Positions 1-7,800 of a stretch of 29,059 nucleotides of DNA are shown here, piece after piece (the stretch's first letter is position 1; each line of letters begins with the position of its first letter). The translations under genes and the position numbers were made by a program. Origin of the DNA: a virus. The notes under the pieces were generated by a model, which had not been told where the DNA came from, did no database searches, and saw only the letters and a program-made list of their open reading frames with translations. Location: the IMG/VR virus record IMGVR_UViG_3300044613_002904, positions 1 to 29,059 of that record. One strand, given 5' to 3'.

Positions 1-2
1 TT

Positions 3-692
3 ATTGCATTTTTAAAAAATAATGAATTTGATAATATCTTCCTTGTGGGAGATATTATCGATATATGGAGATTCAAACAGGCATTCTCAATGAATGCCGA
101 AAAACAAAATCACCATATGGAAGTGATCGAAAGATTGCTCAAACTTTCTCGTAAGGGAACAAAGATTCATTACATCTATGGAAATCATGATGAGTTTATG
201 GCAAAGTTTTCAGGCCATCATATCTTTGGTAATATTAGTTTAAGTGAACGAGAAGAATACACTACTTCTTCAGGAAAGAAGTTTCTTATTCTTCATGGAC
301 ATCAGTTTGACTTTCTCACAAAGTTTCCTGTCAGTTCCTATATCTACAAACTAGGTGACTATGCATATGAACTGATCTTGGAAATTAATGATTGGTTCAA
401 TTGGTGCAGAAGAATGATGGGAATGAGATACTGGTCTATCTCCAAGTATGTAAAGATCAAAGTAAAGAAAGCAGCCCAGTTCATTGAAAGCTTTGAAAGC
501 GTTGTTATCAAATACGCAAAGGAAAAAAAATATGATGGCATTGTCTGCGGTCATTTGCATGAACCAAAATTGTATACTGTAAATAATATTACATATGCCA
601 ACTGTGGTTGCTGGACCGAGAAAGACAACTGCACATTTCTTTATGAAGATTCAGATGGATTTTTGAAACTGGACACCTATGCGATCCATTGA
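3..692 (+). CDS. Metallophosphoesterase, LpxH-like (5' end outside window)
   Basis: This is a calcineurin-type metallophosphoesterase. The frame is open from the left edge, so the N-terminus is missing; the valine codon GTG at 45 is an internal codon (FLVGDIIDIW), not the start. The metal-binding motifs appear in order: GDIIDIW, GNHDEF, HGHQFD and GHLHEP. That order resembles UDP-2,3-diacylglucosamine hydrolases (LpxH family), which cut a lipid A precursor, but related phage enzymes may act on other phosphoesters, so the substrate is unknown. It ends with a 14-bp overlap into the next small gene, which suggests translational coupling. Family assignment is secure; the role in infection is not known. 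Confidence 0.85.
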   Translation: MAFLKNNEFDNIFLVGDIIDIWRFKQAFSMNAEKQNHHMEVIERLLKLSRKGTKIHYIYGNHDEFMAKFSGHHIFGNISLSEREEYTTSSGKKFLILHGHQFDFLTKFPVSSYIYKLGDYAYELILEINDWFNWCRRMMGMRYWSISKYVKIKVKKAAQFIESFESVVIKYAKEKKYDGIVCGHLHEPKLYTVNNITYANCGCWTEKDNCTFLYEDSDGFLKLDTYAIH

Positions 693-834
693 TCTTTTCA
701 TTGAAGAATTTAAAAGAGTGTCTGTACTTACTCTTTGCTTCATGATTATATTTCCTTTGATGATTTTTGGAATGATCGAAGGAATGATAAAGTATCTTCT
801 TACAAAGAAAAAGAAGACTGGATGTGAAGTCTAA
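679..834 (+). CDS. Mini membrane protein, 51 aa
   Basis: I do not recognise this protein. It starts with ATG inside the end of the phosphoesterase gene and its stop overlaps the next start (TAATG). A hydrophobic stretch from about residue 14 to 42 (VLTLCFMIIFPLMIFGMI) is a likely membrane segment, followed by a basic tail with a lysine run (KKKK), which predicts a cytoplasmic C-terminus. It is the first of three tiny membrane proteins in a row. A role in lysis control or envelope change would fit but is only a guess. Confidence 0.6.
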   Translation: MRSIDLFIEEFKRVSVLTLCFMIIFPLMIFGMIEGMIKYLLTKKKKTGCEV

Positions 835-953
835 TGGTAGAACATACCGTACCATTTTGGTGGTTTGCTATTGCTACCTTCTTGCCTTTTATTGCTCTTG
901 GCATTGCAGAAGTTATTATTTACTTCAAAGAAACATATAAACAAAGATATTGA
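834..953 (+). CDS. Mini membrane protein, 39 aa
   Basis: A 39-codon gene whose ATG overlaps the preceding stop codon. Residues of about 8 to 31 form one strongly hydrophobic segment (FWWFAIATFLPFIALGIAEVII), and the tail is polar and basic (FKETYKQRY). No family is recognised. Support comes from tight packing with the gene before it and from the clean membrane profile; it is short enough that chance cannot be excluded. Confidence 0.5.
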   Translation: MVEHTVPFWWFAIATFLPFIALGIAEVIIYFKETYKQRY

Positions 954-959
954 TTATAC

Positions 960-987
960 TTGACTGCTAGTCGTACTGGGGTATATT
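960..987 (+). promoter_or_regulatory. Sigma70-like early promoter
   Basis: TTGACT at 960-965 and TATATT at 982-987 with a 16-nt spacer. The -10 box is followed by exactly six bases and then the ATG at 994, which places the predicted transcription start on the start codon. Confidence 0.7.
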
Positions 988-993
988 AAACAT

Positions 994-1158
994 ATGAGAA
1001 CCATTATCAATAAACTTACTGTCCCATTTACTCTTCTTGCCATGATCAATCTAATCGGTATGGCATACCATTATAACTATGAAGGTGCATTAGTTGGTAG
1101 CATCATCGGTATGATGGTCGCCTTCCTCGCCAACGAAATTCGCGCAAAGTTTGATTAA
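994..1158 (+). CDS. Small membrane protein with two predicted helices, 54 aa
   Basis: A 54-residue protein with two hydrophobic segments, about residues 8-25 (LTVPFTLLAMINLIGMA) and 31-47 (GALVGSIIGMMVAFLA), separated by the polar turn YHYNYE. The shape is a hairpin membrane protein; no family is recognised. It has its own sigma70-like promoter at 960-987 with the ATG at the predicted +1, so the mRNA should be leaderless; no Shine-Dalgarno sequence is visible. The HNH gene follows after three bases and probably shares the transcript. Confidence 0.6.
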   Translation: MRTIINKLTVPFTLLAMINLIGMAYHYNYEGALVGSIIGMMVAFLANEIRAKFD

Positions 1159-1161
1159 GTC

Positions 1162-1500
1162 ATGGCAAAAAATTGTGTAATTAAAAGTCGGCTCCAAAGA
1201 GCAGCAAAAATGTTATGGTTTGAAAATATAAAAAAACAATACCATTGTTTAATGTGTAAGATTGAAGATTATAGAGTTTTGGATTTTCATCACAGAGATC
1301 CTACTACTAAAGTAGAGCGGGTTTCTCATATGCTTGACCGAGCATCTAAAACCAAAATTTTAAATGAAATAAAAAAGTGTGATTGTTTATGTTCTAATTG
1401 CCACAGAATTTTGCACTATGAAGAAAAACAAAATCTTCCTGCAGGACAAAGAAATATAGGTAGCAAAAAAAACTTGCTTATACCAAAACTGGATGTATAA
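1162..1500 (+). CDS. Short HNH endonuclease
   Basis: A 112-residue HNH-fold protein. The treble-clef layout is visible: CxxC at residues 29-32, the HHRDP motif at 43-47 (catalytic histidine), and CSNCHR at 77-82 with a further histidine at 85. Proteins of this kind are mostly free-standing nicking or homing endonucleases in phages. It is closely similar in motif layout to the HNH gene at 28049-28384. The gene ends nine bases before tRNA-Glu, and the tRNA promoter lies inside its last codons. Whether it is a mobile homing gene cannot be decided from this sequence alone. Confidence 0.85.
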   Translation: MAKNCVIKSRLQRAAKMLWFENIKKQYHCLMCKIEDYRVLDFHHRDPTTKVERVSHMLDRASKTKILNEIKKCDCLCSNCHRILHYEEKQNLPAGQRNIGSKKNLLIPKLDV

Positions 1501-1501
1501 T
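1474..1501 (+). promoter_or_regulatory. Sigma70-like promoter for tRNA-Glu
   Basis: TTGCTT at 1474-1479, a 16-nt spacer, and a perfect TATAAT at 1496-1501, all within the 3' end of the HNH gene. The predicted start lies near 1508, two bases before the tRNA. Confidence 0.6.
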
Positions 1502-1509
1502 ACTCTTAT

Positions 1510-1584
1510 GGTCCTGTCGTCTAGTCTGGTCAAGGACGCGGCCCTTTCAAGGCCACAACACGGGTTCGAATCCCGTCAGGATCA
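1510..1584 (+). tRNA. tRNA-Glu(UUC)
   Basis: Cloverleaf read by eye. The acceptor stem GGTCCTG (1510-1516) pairs with CAGGATC (1577-1583) and A1584 is the discriminator. The anticodon loop CTTTCAA carries TTC, and the T arm is CGGGT-TCGAATC-CCG. CCA is not encoded. The D arm motif CGTCTAG and the trailing GGAC are typical of tRNA-Glu. Confidence 0.92.
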
Positions 1585-1592
1585 CTAAACCT

Positions 1593-1793
1593 ATGAAAGA
1601 CATTGAACTACGTTTGAGAAACATGGCTGATAAGTGGCACGATGCAAACCGAGAAGTGTTTGAAGTTTGCAGAGATGCCGCAGAGGAAATTCGTGTACTC
1701 CGTGTACAGCGTAACTGTGCATTGGAGACTAAGGAATCTATAATCACTGCCTACAATCATGGAACTGGTTGGGGGAAAGGAAAAGACGAATGA
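1593..1793 (+). CDS. Small charged helical protein, 66 aa
   Basis: I do not recognise this protein. It is highly charged and rich in E, R and A (for example AAEEIRVLRVQRN), which suggests a helical or coiled-coil fold, with a glycine-rich tail (HGTGWGKGKDE). The start lies eight bases after the 3' end of tRNA-Glu, so tRNA processing would leave an mRNA with a very short leader. Its stop codon overlaps the next start (ATGA), indicating coupled translation. Confidence 0.6.
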   Translation: MKDIELRLRNMADKWHDANREVFEVCRDAAEEIRVLRVQRNCALETKESIITAYNHGTGWGKGKDE

Positions 1794-2245
1794 ATCCTAT
1801 TGAACTAAAAGAGTATGCAGATCCAATTGACAAGTTGATTGAAGATTATCCTTCTGTTTTCAAGGGTATGGTTCATAGTGCAACATATAATCTTCCAAGT
1901 GGTTGGTATCTGCTTGTTGATAAACTCTGCTCCGATCTTTCTGTTCTTCTTGATGAAGAGCGAAAGAATACTCAAGAAAATCCCGAACAGCCTTTGTTCA
2001 TGCTTCTTCAGATCAAGGAGAAGTTTGGTGGTCTTCGATTCTATTACATGATGAACACAGACAATGACAAACTTTATCATGAGATTCGAAAGTTGATTGA
2101 TACCGCAGAAGATAATTCATACAAGATTTGCGAGGTCACAGGAAAGCCCGGAAATCTTTGCCGATCTGGAATGCATTACCATACGTTCTGCGAAGAAGTT
2201 CGTATCAAAAATGAATACGAGGTTGCGGATAATGGAAACTCGTAA
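1790..2245 (+). CDS. Conserved phage protein with degenerate C-terminal zinc ribbon
   Basis: About 151 residues. I chose the ATG at 1790, which overlaps the previous stop as ATGA; an in-frame ATG at 1769 exists but lies deep inside the preceding gene. The core motif IKEKFGGLRFYY and the C-terminal CEVTGKPG...C pattern match a protein family common in phages, where the tail usually forms a zinc ribbon (CxxCGxPG). Here one expected cysteine of the first pair is a threonine (CEVTG), so metal binding may be lost. The function of the family is unknown. It overlaps the methyltransferase start by 14 bases. Confidence 0.7.
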   Translation: MNPIELKEYADPIDKLIEDYPSVFKGMVHSATYNLPSGWYLLVDKLCSDLSVLLDEERKNTQENPEQPLFMLLQIKEKFGGLRFYYMMNTDNDKLYHEIRKLIDTAEDNSYKICEVTGKPGNLCRSGMHYHTFCEEVRIKNEYEVADNGNS

Positions 2246-2780
2246 TATTATTGATCATTACCACTATTGGGCTGATGATGCAATCAAAGCTGATCTCAAT
2301 ACTAAAAGACATAACTTCAGTGTTGTGTGCTGCAATATTGGCAATGACTTTAATATCGCCACGGTCATTCGAAATGCTAATGCGTTTCTGGCGAAAGAAG
2401 TAGTAATCTATGGGCATAAAAAATATGATCGTCGTGGTACTGTTGGTACTCACCATTATACCAATTTTCATCATGTACGAAGCATTGATAATCTTGGATC
2501 TTATTTTGAATCCAAGCAAGAATCGGGACCAATTCGATTAATTGGAATAGACAATATTCCTGAAGCCAAGGATATCAATGCATTTGACTTTGATCCAAAT
2601 GTGCATTATATTATGATCTTTGGCCAGGAACAGATTGGCGTTCCTATGGATGTGCTAAGTATGTGTGATGATGTCTTATATATCCCTCAGTATGGATCTG
2701 TAAGAAGCATCAATGTTGGTTGCGCAAGTTCAATTATTATGAATAATTATTGCGCTAAAATTCACTCCTCGGTAGTGTAA
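2232..2780 (+). CDS. SpoU/TrmH-family RNA 2'-O-methyltransferase
   Basis: A 182-residue SPOUT-fold methyltransferase, which would methylate a ribose in tRNA or rRNA using S-adenosylmethionine. All three SpoU motifs are visible: motif 1 around N41-R47-N48 (NIATVIRNAN), motif 2 at about 127-138 (IMIFGQEQIGVP, with the conserved Glu and Gly), and motif 3 at 151-165 (IPQYGSVRSINVGCA), which builds the knot and SAM pocket. I start it at the ATG at 2232, just before the previous stop; an upstream extension in frame would run far into the preceding gene. Its last 15 bases lie inside tRNA-Gln. That a tRNA-type methyltransferase gene sits between tRNA-Glu and tRNA-Gln hints that phage tRNAs are its targets, but this is inference. 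Confidence 0.9.
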   Translation: METRNIIDHYHYWADDAIKADLNTKRHNFSVVCCNIGNDFNIATVIRNANAFLAKEVVIYGHKKYDRRGTVGTHHYTNFHHVRSIDNLGSYFESKQESGPIRLIGIDNIPEAKDINAFDFDPNVHYIMIFGQEQIGVPMDVLSMCDDVLYIPQYGSVRSINVGCASSIIMNNYCAKIHSSVV

Positions 2781-2836
2781 CGGTAGCACCAGAGACTTTG
2801 GATCTCTTTGTATAGGTTCGAATCCTATCTGAGGAA
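2766..2836 (+). tRNA. tRNA-Gln(UUG)
   Basis: Acceptor stem TCCTCGG (2766-2772) pairs with CTGAGGA (2829-2835), with A2836 as discriminator. The anticodon stem AGAGA/TCTCT holds loop CTTTGGA with anticodon TTG, and the T arm is ATAGG-TTCGAAT-CCTAT. CCA is not encoded. The first 15 bases are shared with the end of the methyltransferase gene. Confidence 0.93.
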
Positions 2837-2838
2837 TT

Positions 2839-2949
2839 ATGACTGAAAAAATTATAGTATTGTCTATATGTGCTCTTGCATCCATTCCTGGTTTTTGGTT
2901 AATAGGCTATGGTATCCGGTGCATGATTAGTGATATGAGAAAGAAATAA
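2839..2949 (+). CDS. Mini membrane protein, 36 aa
   Basis: A 36-codon gene beginning exactly two bases after the end of tRNA-Gln. Residues 5-28 form a hydrophobic segment (IIVLSICALASIPGFWLIGYG) followed by a basic tail (RCMISDMRKK), so a single-pass membrane protein with its C-terminus inside is likely. Function unknown. If tRNA-Gln is cut out of a common transcript, this mRNA would begin TTATG, which is effectively leaderless. Confidence 0.5.
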   Translation: MTEKIIVLSICALASIPGFWLIGYGIRCMISDMRKK

Positions 2950-2950
2950 T

Positions 2951-3214
2951 ATGAGTAATATGAAACCTATCGGTAAATGGATTGTCGCAAAAACATTAAT
3001 TGGTGGTGAAAAGACCACTGCAGCCGGCATCATCTTTCAAGAAAAATCCAAGTCAAGAATTATTCCTGCCAAGGTTCTTTCTGTTGGAAACAAGCTTACA
3101 GAAGATATCAAGGTAGGAGATATCATTTGGTGGGATGTTGGTAAGATCAAGGATGGTTACAATGGAGATCATGTAATCCATCAAGACTGGGTTGAAATGG
3201 TCGAACGAACTTAA
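2951..3214 (+). CDS. GroES-like co-chaperonin
   Basis: An 87-residue Hsp10/GroES-fold protein. The pattern of the family is clear: an N-terminal strand with PIGKWIVAKT, a mobile-loop region with EKTTAAGIIF, the AKVLSVGN strand, VKVGD-like KVGDIIWWD, and a C-terminal WVEMVER. T4-like phages use gp31 or a GroES-type partner to let host GroEL fold the major capsid protein, and this is the likely role here. The protein is slightly shorter than bacterial GroES (about 95-97 residues). ATG at 2951 follows one base after the previous stop; ATG at 2960 is an alternative. Its TAA overlaps the TAA of the converging gene in a shared TTAA. Confidence 0.85.
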   Translation: MSNMKPIGKWIVAKTLIGGEKTTAAGIIFQEKSKSRIIPAKVLSVGNKLTEDIKVGDIIWWDVGKIKDGYNGDHVIHQDWVEMVERT

Positions 3215-4071
3215 AGACTCAAATTTTGATCTTGTTTGCTTTTGATATAATCATTCATCTTATCAAGATAACCAAGATTGCGAAGTTCTTTGAATATAAG
3301 GTTTCCGTGTGAGAACTCACCGTATTTCTTTATATCAGAAGAACGCATATCTTTGAACTTGTCTTTGAGATTTTGGAATGATTCATCTTCTGCATTGGAT
3401 GCAATCAGAGAATCAATCTGATCAATATATTCCTGAACCTTCTTTGTAATGTGTGGATTTTCAAGATTGACTTCTTGACTAACAGGTTCAGCAATCCAGC
3501 TGTTATCAGTTAAACTGAATACGCCTTGATCTTTTGGAAATCCATCATTCATGTCTTGAGCATATATCTCAACATCATTACCATGAATTTTTATGTCATG
3601 TGTCAATGACCAAAGTTGTTTCTTATCTTTTAGATAATCATCTATGAAATCTGGACAGTTTGGGATGGCATCCACATCAACGAGAATATGAAGATCAATA
3701 TCTGATTGTGGCGTATAGTTATAGTTTGCATTTCCACCAACTAAAATCATGTCTTTAACTGCTTCAGCTGGTATATTAGCCCAGGAAATCCAGGTCTGGC
3801 CTATTTCAATTAATTTCTTTCGTACATCATCCTTTAATTCAAATCCATTCCAAATCAACGGATTTAATTCTTGGTGATATTGAAGTGTAGTTTTTAATTC
3901 TTCTCTAAGAAAATCAGAAAACTTTACTAATTTGGATTCATTTCTTTCGTGTTTTGATATTTCAATGGCCTGTAGTTGAGCAACAGCTTTTTCCTTGGAA
4001 GAATGCTTTCCAAGGACTTTCTTACCGGTTGAATCCAAAACATAGAATTTGTCGCCTACAGCCTTGATCAT
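3211..4071 (-). CDS. Nucleotidyltransferase-like phage protein
   Basis: A 286-residue protein with a minimal nucleotidyltransferase motif: GGNANYNYTPQSDIDLH at residues 112-128, where GG, S123, D124 and D126 match the GG/GS...DxD active site of the polymerase-beta superfamily. An N-terminal module of about 45 residues (KVLGKHSSKEKAVAQLQAIE) resembles short motifs found near the ends of marine phage structural proteins. Substrate unknown; it could transfer a nucleotide to tRNA, protein or a small molecule. The ATG lies exactly five bases after a late-promoter core, so the mRNA would be leaderless, and a terminator for the upstream gene lies just beyond. Confidence 0.75.
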   Translation of the reverse strand: MIKAVGDKFYVLDSTGKKVLGKHSSKEKAVAQLQAIEISKHERNESKLVKFSDFLREELKTTLQYHQELNPLIWNGFELKDDVRKKLIEIGQTWISWANIPAEAVKDMILVGGNANYNYTPQSDIDLHILVDVDAIPNCPDFIDDYLKDKKQLWSLTHDIKIHGNDVEIYAQDMNDGFPKDQGVFSLTDNSWIAEPVSQEVNLENPHITKKVQEYIDQIDSLIASNAEDESFQNLKDKFKDMRSSDIKKYGEFSHGNLIFKELRNLGYLDKMNDYIKSKQDQNLSL

Positions 4072-4076
4072 ACAAT

Positions 4077-4084
4077 TATTTATG
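4077..4084 (-). promoter_or_regulatory. T4-like late promoter, CATAAATA
   Basis: On the minus strand the core CATAAATA is followed by five bases (ATTGT) and the ATG at 4071. T4 late promoters use TATAAATA with initiation about six bases downstream, so the ATG is at or next to +1. Confidence 0.6.
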
Positions 4085-4085
4085 G

Positions 4086-4122
4086 AAAGAAAAACCCCTT
4101 CTGCGCAGAGATTAGAAGGGGT
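4086..4122 (-). terminator. Rho-independent terminator
   Basis: Read on the minus strand, ACCCCTTCT and AGAAGGGGT form a 9-bp stem with an 11-nt loop, followed by TTTTTC. It ends transcription of the gene at 4158-4802 just before the next late promoter. Confidence 0.8.
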
Positions 4123-4157
4123 CGAAAGACCTTGCGATCTTTACAGGGGTTTATTTA

Positions 4158-4802
4158 TTAAGAAAGGTTATAATCCTGAGCAATTTGATCTTCTACGCCA
4201 AATGCTGGAAAATGTTGTATGAAAAATGCATGTGCAGCTTTTGCTTCTTGATATATTGGATGATCACTACCATATCCTTCAACTTTTCCTTGAGGATGTT
4301 TATTTAATTTGTTTATATGCATCAAAGCTTCATCACGAATTTTTTGGGGTACTCCTCGTTGACCATTTTCTGTTTGTCCTGCCATCAAAGGATGTGATCC
4401 ACTTTTCATTAACTTTTCAAACTCGTCAATTCCAACTGCCCCAAGATCGCCTTCTATATCACTAGCTTTAGCTGGAATATCATATTTTACTTCATTGAGT
4501 ATTCTTGGAAATCCACCATAATTCATAATACCACCATGAACTTCACGGCCTTCCTTAATCATCTTCTTCTTTTCAGCCATCTTCTTCTTGATAGCCTTGT
4601 CCTTAGAACCAAAGTATTCATCCTTTGATGATTCTACTTCGCCATCTCCATCATAATCCTTGTCGGCCATCTTCTCTTTCTTAGAACCCTTTTTAGAATC
4701 CTTTTTGTCCTTCTTCTTGTCCTTCATTTTGGCTTCAAGAATAGCAATTTGTTGTTGAAGTTGTTCGCAAAGATTACGGTAGTAATTTTCTAAGTGTTTC
4801 AT
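4158..4802 (-). CDS. Coiled-coil virion-type protein with DxDGD acidic motif
   Basis: A 214-residue protein without a known enzymatic function. Residues 1-27 (MKHLENYYRNLCEQLQQQ...) form a leucine/glutamine heptad helix nearly the same as the start of the protein at 23037-25058. A very lysine-rich linker (about 28-45) leads to DKDYDGDGEVESSKDEYFGS, an EF-hand-like acidic loop seen in many marine T4-like virion proteins; position 12 is lysine, so calcium binding is doubtful. The C-terminal half (DQIAQDYNLS end) is unrecognised. A perfect TATAAATA late core precedes the ATG by five bases, pointing to late, virion-related expression. Confidence 0.7.
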   Translation of the reverse strand: MKHLENYYRNLCEQLQQQIAILEAKMKDKKKDKKDSKKGSKKEKMADKDYDGDGEVESSKDEYFGSKDKAIKKKMAEKKKMIKEGREVHGGIMNYGGFPRILNEVKYDIPAKASDIEGDLGAVGIDEFEKLMKSGSHPLMAGQTENGQRGVPQKIRDEALMHINKLNKHPQGKVEGYGSDHPIYQEAKAAHAFFIQHFPAFGVEDQIAQDYNLS

Positions 4803-4807
4803 AATAT

Positions 4808-4815
4808 TATTTATA
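4808..4815 (-). promoter_or_regulatory. T4-like late promoter, perfect TATAAATA
   Basis: Minus-strand TATAAATA, then five bases (ATATT), then the ATG at 4802. It is an exact match to the T4 late consensus and places the start codon at the predicted +1. Confidence 0.75.
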
Positions 4816-4866
4816 TGTTTTGTAATTTTATTGATTATATAAGAGGATCATAACTAATAGTTAGAT

Positions 4867-7800
4867 TTAACCACCCGTATTAGACCAGCCAACAGTAATT
4901 CCTGTAGTCATGCTAAAATTGGTATTTGCTGCAATATCTGTAGCTGCATTTATAGACAATACTTTATGAACTCTTGGATTTTCCAATGAAGTATCTCCAT
5001 TTACTAATTGTGTAAAATCATTAAAATATGATTGTGTCAAAGTAATTGGGAAATTTGAAGTTATTCCCATTGTAGTACCAGTCCATCCAACAACCCAAGA
5101 AGTTCCAGAACCAGTAATTGTTAAATTTGGCCCAGTCGGTGAAATTCCCGTAGTTCCAGACAATCCAGTATGGAATCTGTATATTTCAGTTCCGGTTGTT
5201 ATTCCTACAGTTTTGGTTACATTATCAATTATTGTTACATTCAATGGTGAAGAAGAAACGGCTCCGGCTGGCTTACTCCACAATACTCTTCTTGTGCATG
5301 AAGTTGTTTTAGTATATGCCCCAGTAGTGTTTATAGTAATATCACCAGAGGTTGCACCCAATGTTGTGACTGTTATTGGAGAATTGACTGCAACATTGTT
5401 TCCACCTATCGGCTGTCCATCAAGCTGCATAATATTATGGCCTGTGGCTTCCTGTAATTTTATCATAGGTTGTAATAATATTGGATTTTCTTCGTAATAA
5501 TCGATACCACAATCCATCAAAATAACTCTATTACCACAATATATGCTTATTTGCCCTTGATCTCTGTGATTATGTGCTTCTTTTGTTGATGATCCCTTTA
5601 CCCACAATGCAAAATGAGAACTACCTATATTATTTTGAATATCAATAGGTTTATCTCTACCTGATCTCCATATTACCATTTGTTGATCTGGATAATATTT
5701 AAAGTTTGGAATTGTAAGAACGCCTGTAATATTTTTGGTTGCTTGGTAATAATCTATTCCATAATCCGTAGATAAAACATTTGGATATAGATATTTTACA
5801 TTTGGTAAAGCTTGTGAATCACTGGATGCAATTGCACCTATTGAAAAGCTTGGCAAAGGATTATCAATCGCATAACTTGGAAGTTGTTGTGTTCTGCAAT
5901 CTGATGCATTTAAAATTGCATTGCCTGGCAATACATAATCTACTGTCCAATTCCAATAGTTATTTGTAAACGGATATAGTGTAGTATTTTTTAATCTTGT
6001 ATCACCGCTCGCCGCCATATAATTTATTGTATTAAACAATTCTGGCATTGATTGTTGTGCATATGCCCATCCTTCAAAATACGAACCATCTACGTTACCA
6101 TAATTTAATGTTTCTGCTAACAAAGATACACCCAAATTATATGCGGGTAGTAGATTTGAATCACCCAAATACAATGTTGCATTTACTAAACTAGCCGCAG
6201 GTTCTATCCATTGATTTGTATTTGGTTGTCCCGCCCCAGTTGGCAAACCAGTAAGTTGGCCTTTTGTATACCATGCCAACCTGTTTTTCCAATTATCAAC
6301 CAATCCAAAAACTTCAGCTTTCAATTGATCTTTAATTTTATTTGTCAGATCAGTTGAAACAAGATTTTGCAAATCATACAACATATTAATCGCACCATTT
6401 ATATACCACGATGTTGCTAGATAACAACCATTTTTTAATATGGGATCGCTGCAATAGTAAAGATCCCAACCATTTCGTTGAAAAGGTACGTGTGTGTTGA
6501 TTTCTGTTAAAATGTCAGTGCATCTTGTAAGCAACGTTGCTTGTGTTGTGCTGTTGGCACTTCCAGCAGTCAATCCTCTATCAAATCTACTTTGTATAAT
6601 TTTATATCCAACTGCAAGTGGATGTCCTTTTGCCCTGATGTAATCACCTACACTGGGATCACTTTGAGCAAAAGCATACGTATCTCTTATTATAGTTGTA
6701 TCATCAGGAGAATAAAGACTGCAAGAATATAGTGCACCTCCTGTCGCAGCCCTAGAATTAAGATATTCTGATGGAATACTTCCATAAGTATATGCTCTAG
6801 TATATTTTGTAGTGGGATCACTTACACTTGGATTTGTATAAGTGCTTGTATATTGACTCAACAAAGTTACGATATTAGGATCGGTAGAAGCAACAATACT
6901 ATTCCAATCTCTAGGAATATAATTTAATGTTCCAGAATATGGTACCAAAGATTGTGTGGCAGTTGTCATGCGTGCAGTTACTTCTGCACAATCTTCTTGA
7001 AGTGGTCCATAAAATCCTGACCAGTTTTTAAACAATCTTGCAAGATTTATTACTTTCTTGGCTCCAGCACACAATCCAGCATTTTTTGCAGTTGTTGTAT
7101 TCCAACCAGTAGAACCATTTGTATTATATAAATTTAAATCGTATATTTGTTGATAAGGACTTGCTATTGTGTATACAACAGTTTGTGTTTCTAAAAATAT
7201 ATCATTTAACATTCTTCTGGCGGTAAGAATGTCTTTATCTGCAGTCCACGTTCCAGATAAATTAGAAGCAGCAAGATTAATATAATATTTTAAAGGGAAC
7301 CAAATAAACATAGATGTACAACTTGCATCTATTACACCACCTTTAAACAGGAATAAACCCATATGCTGATCAAAAGAAACAGTACTTGGAAAATTTATTA
7401 ATTGGTTGAAGCCTGAAGCTCCAGTTGTTATTCCACCCTCTAGCTCTGCATACGCAACAAAACTATTAAATGATGTAGTCCGTTTGACATTTGCCAATTC
7501 TTGTGCAGCACCACTTAAACCATTATAAATCCATTGTTTGGTTGATTCTGAAGTAAATTTTGAATATGGATTGGCATCCGTATATGTTGGATATGAAGAT
7601 ATATCAATTTTGTCTGCATAATTTTTAAATAAAGATATTTTATTTTTTTGTTGATTTATTAAACGAGTTTTTTCAGCTGTATAAGAAGCTCCGGATACTG
7701 CACTAGATTTTTCTGCCCAGTTGCATGCATTTCCCGGAGTAAACAAAAAGTAATATGGTAGAGCAGGAACATTATAGTGGTAAACCGTAGAATACGGTAG

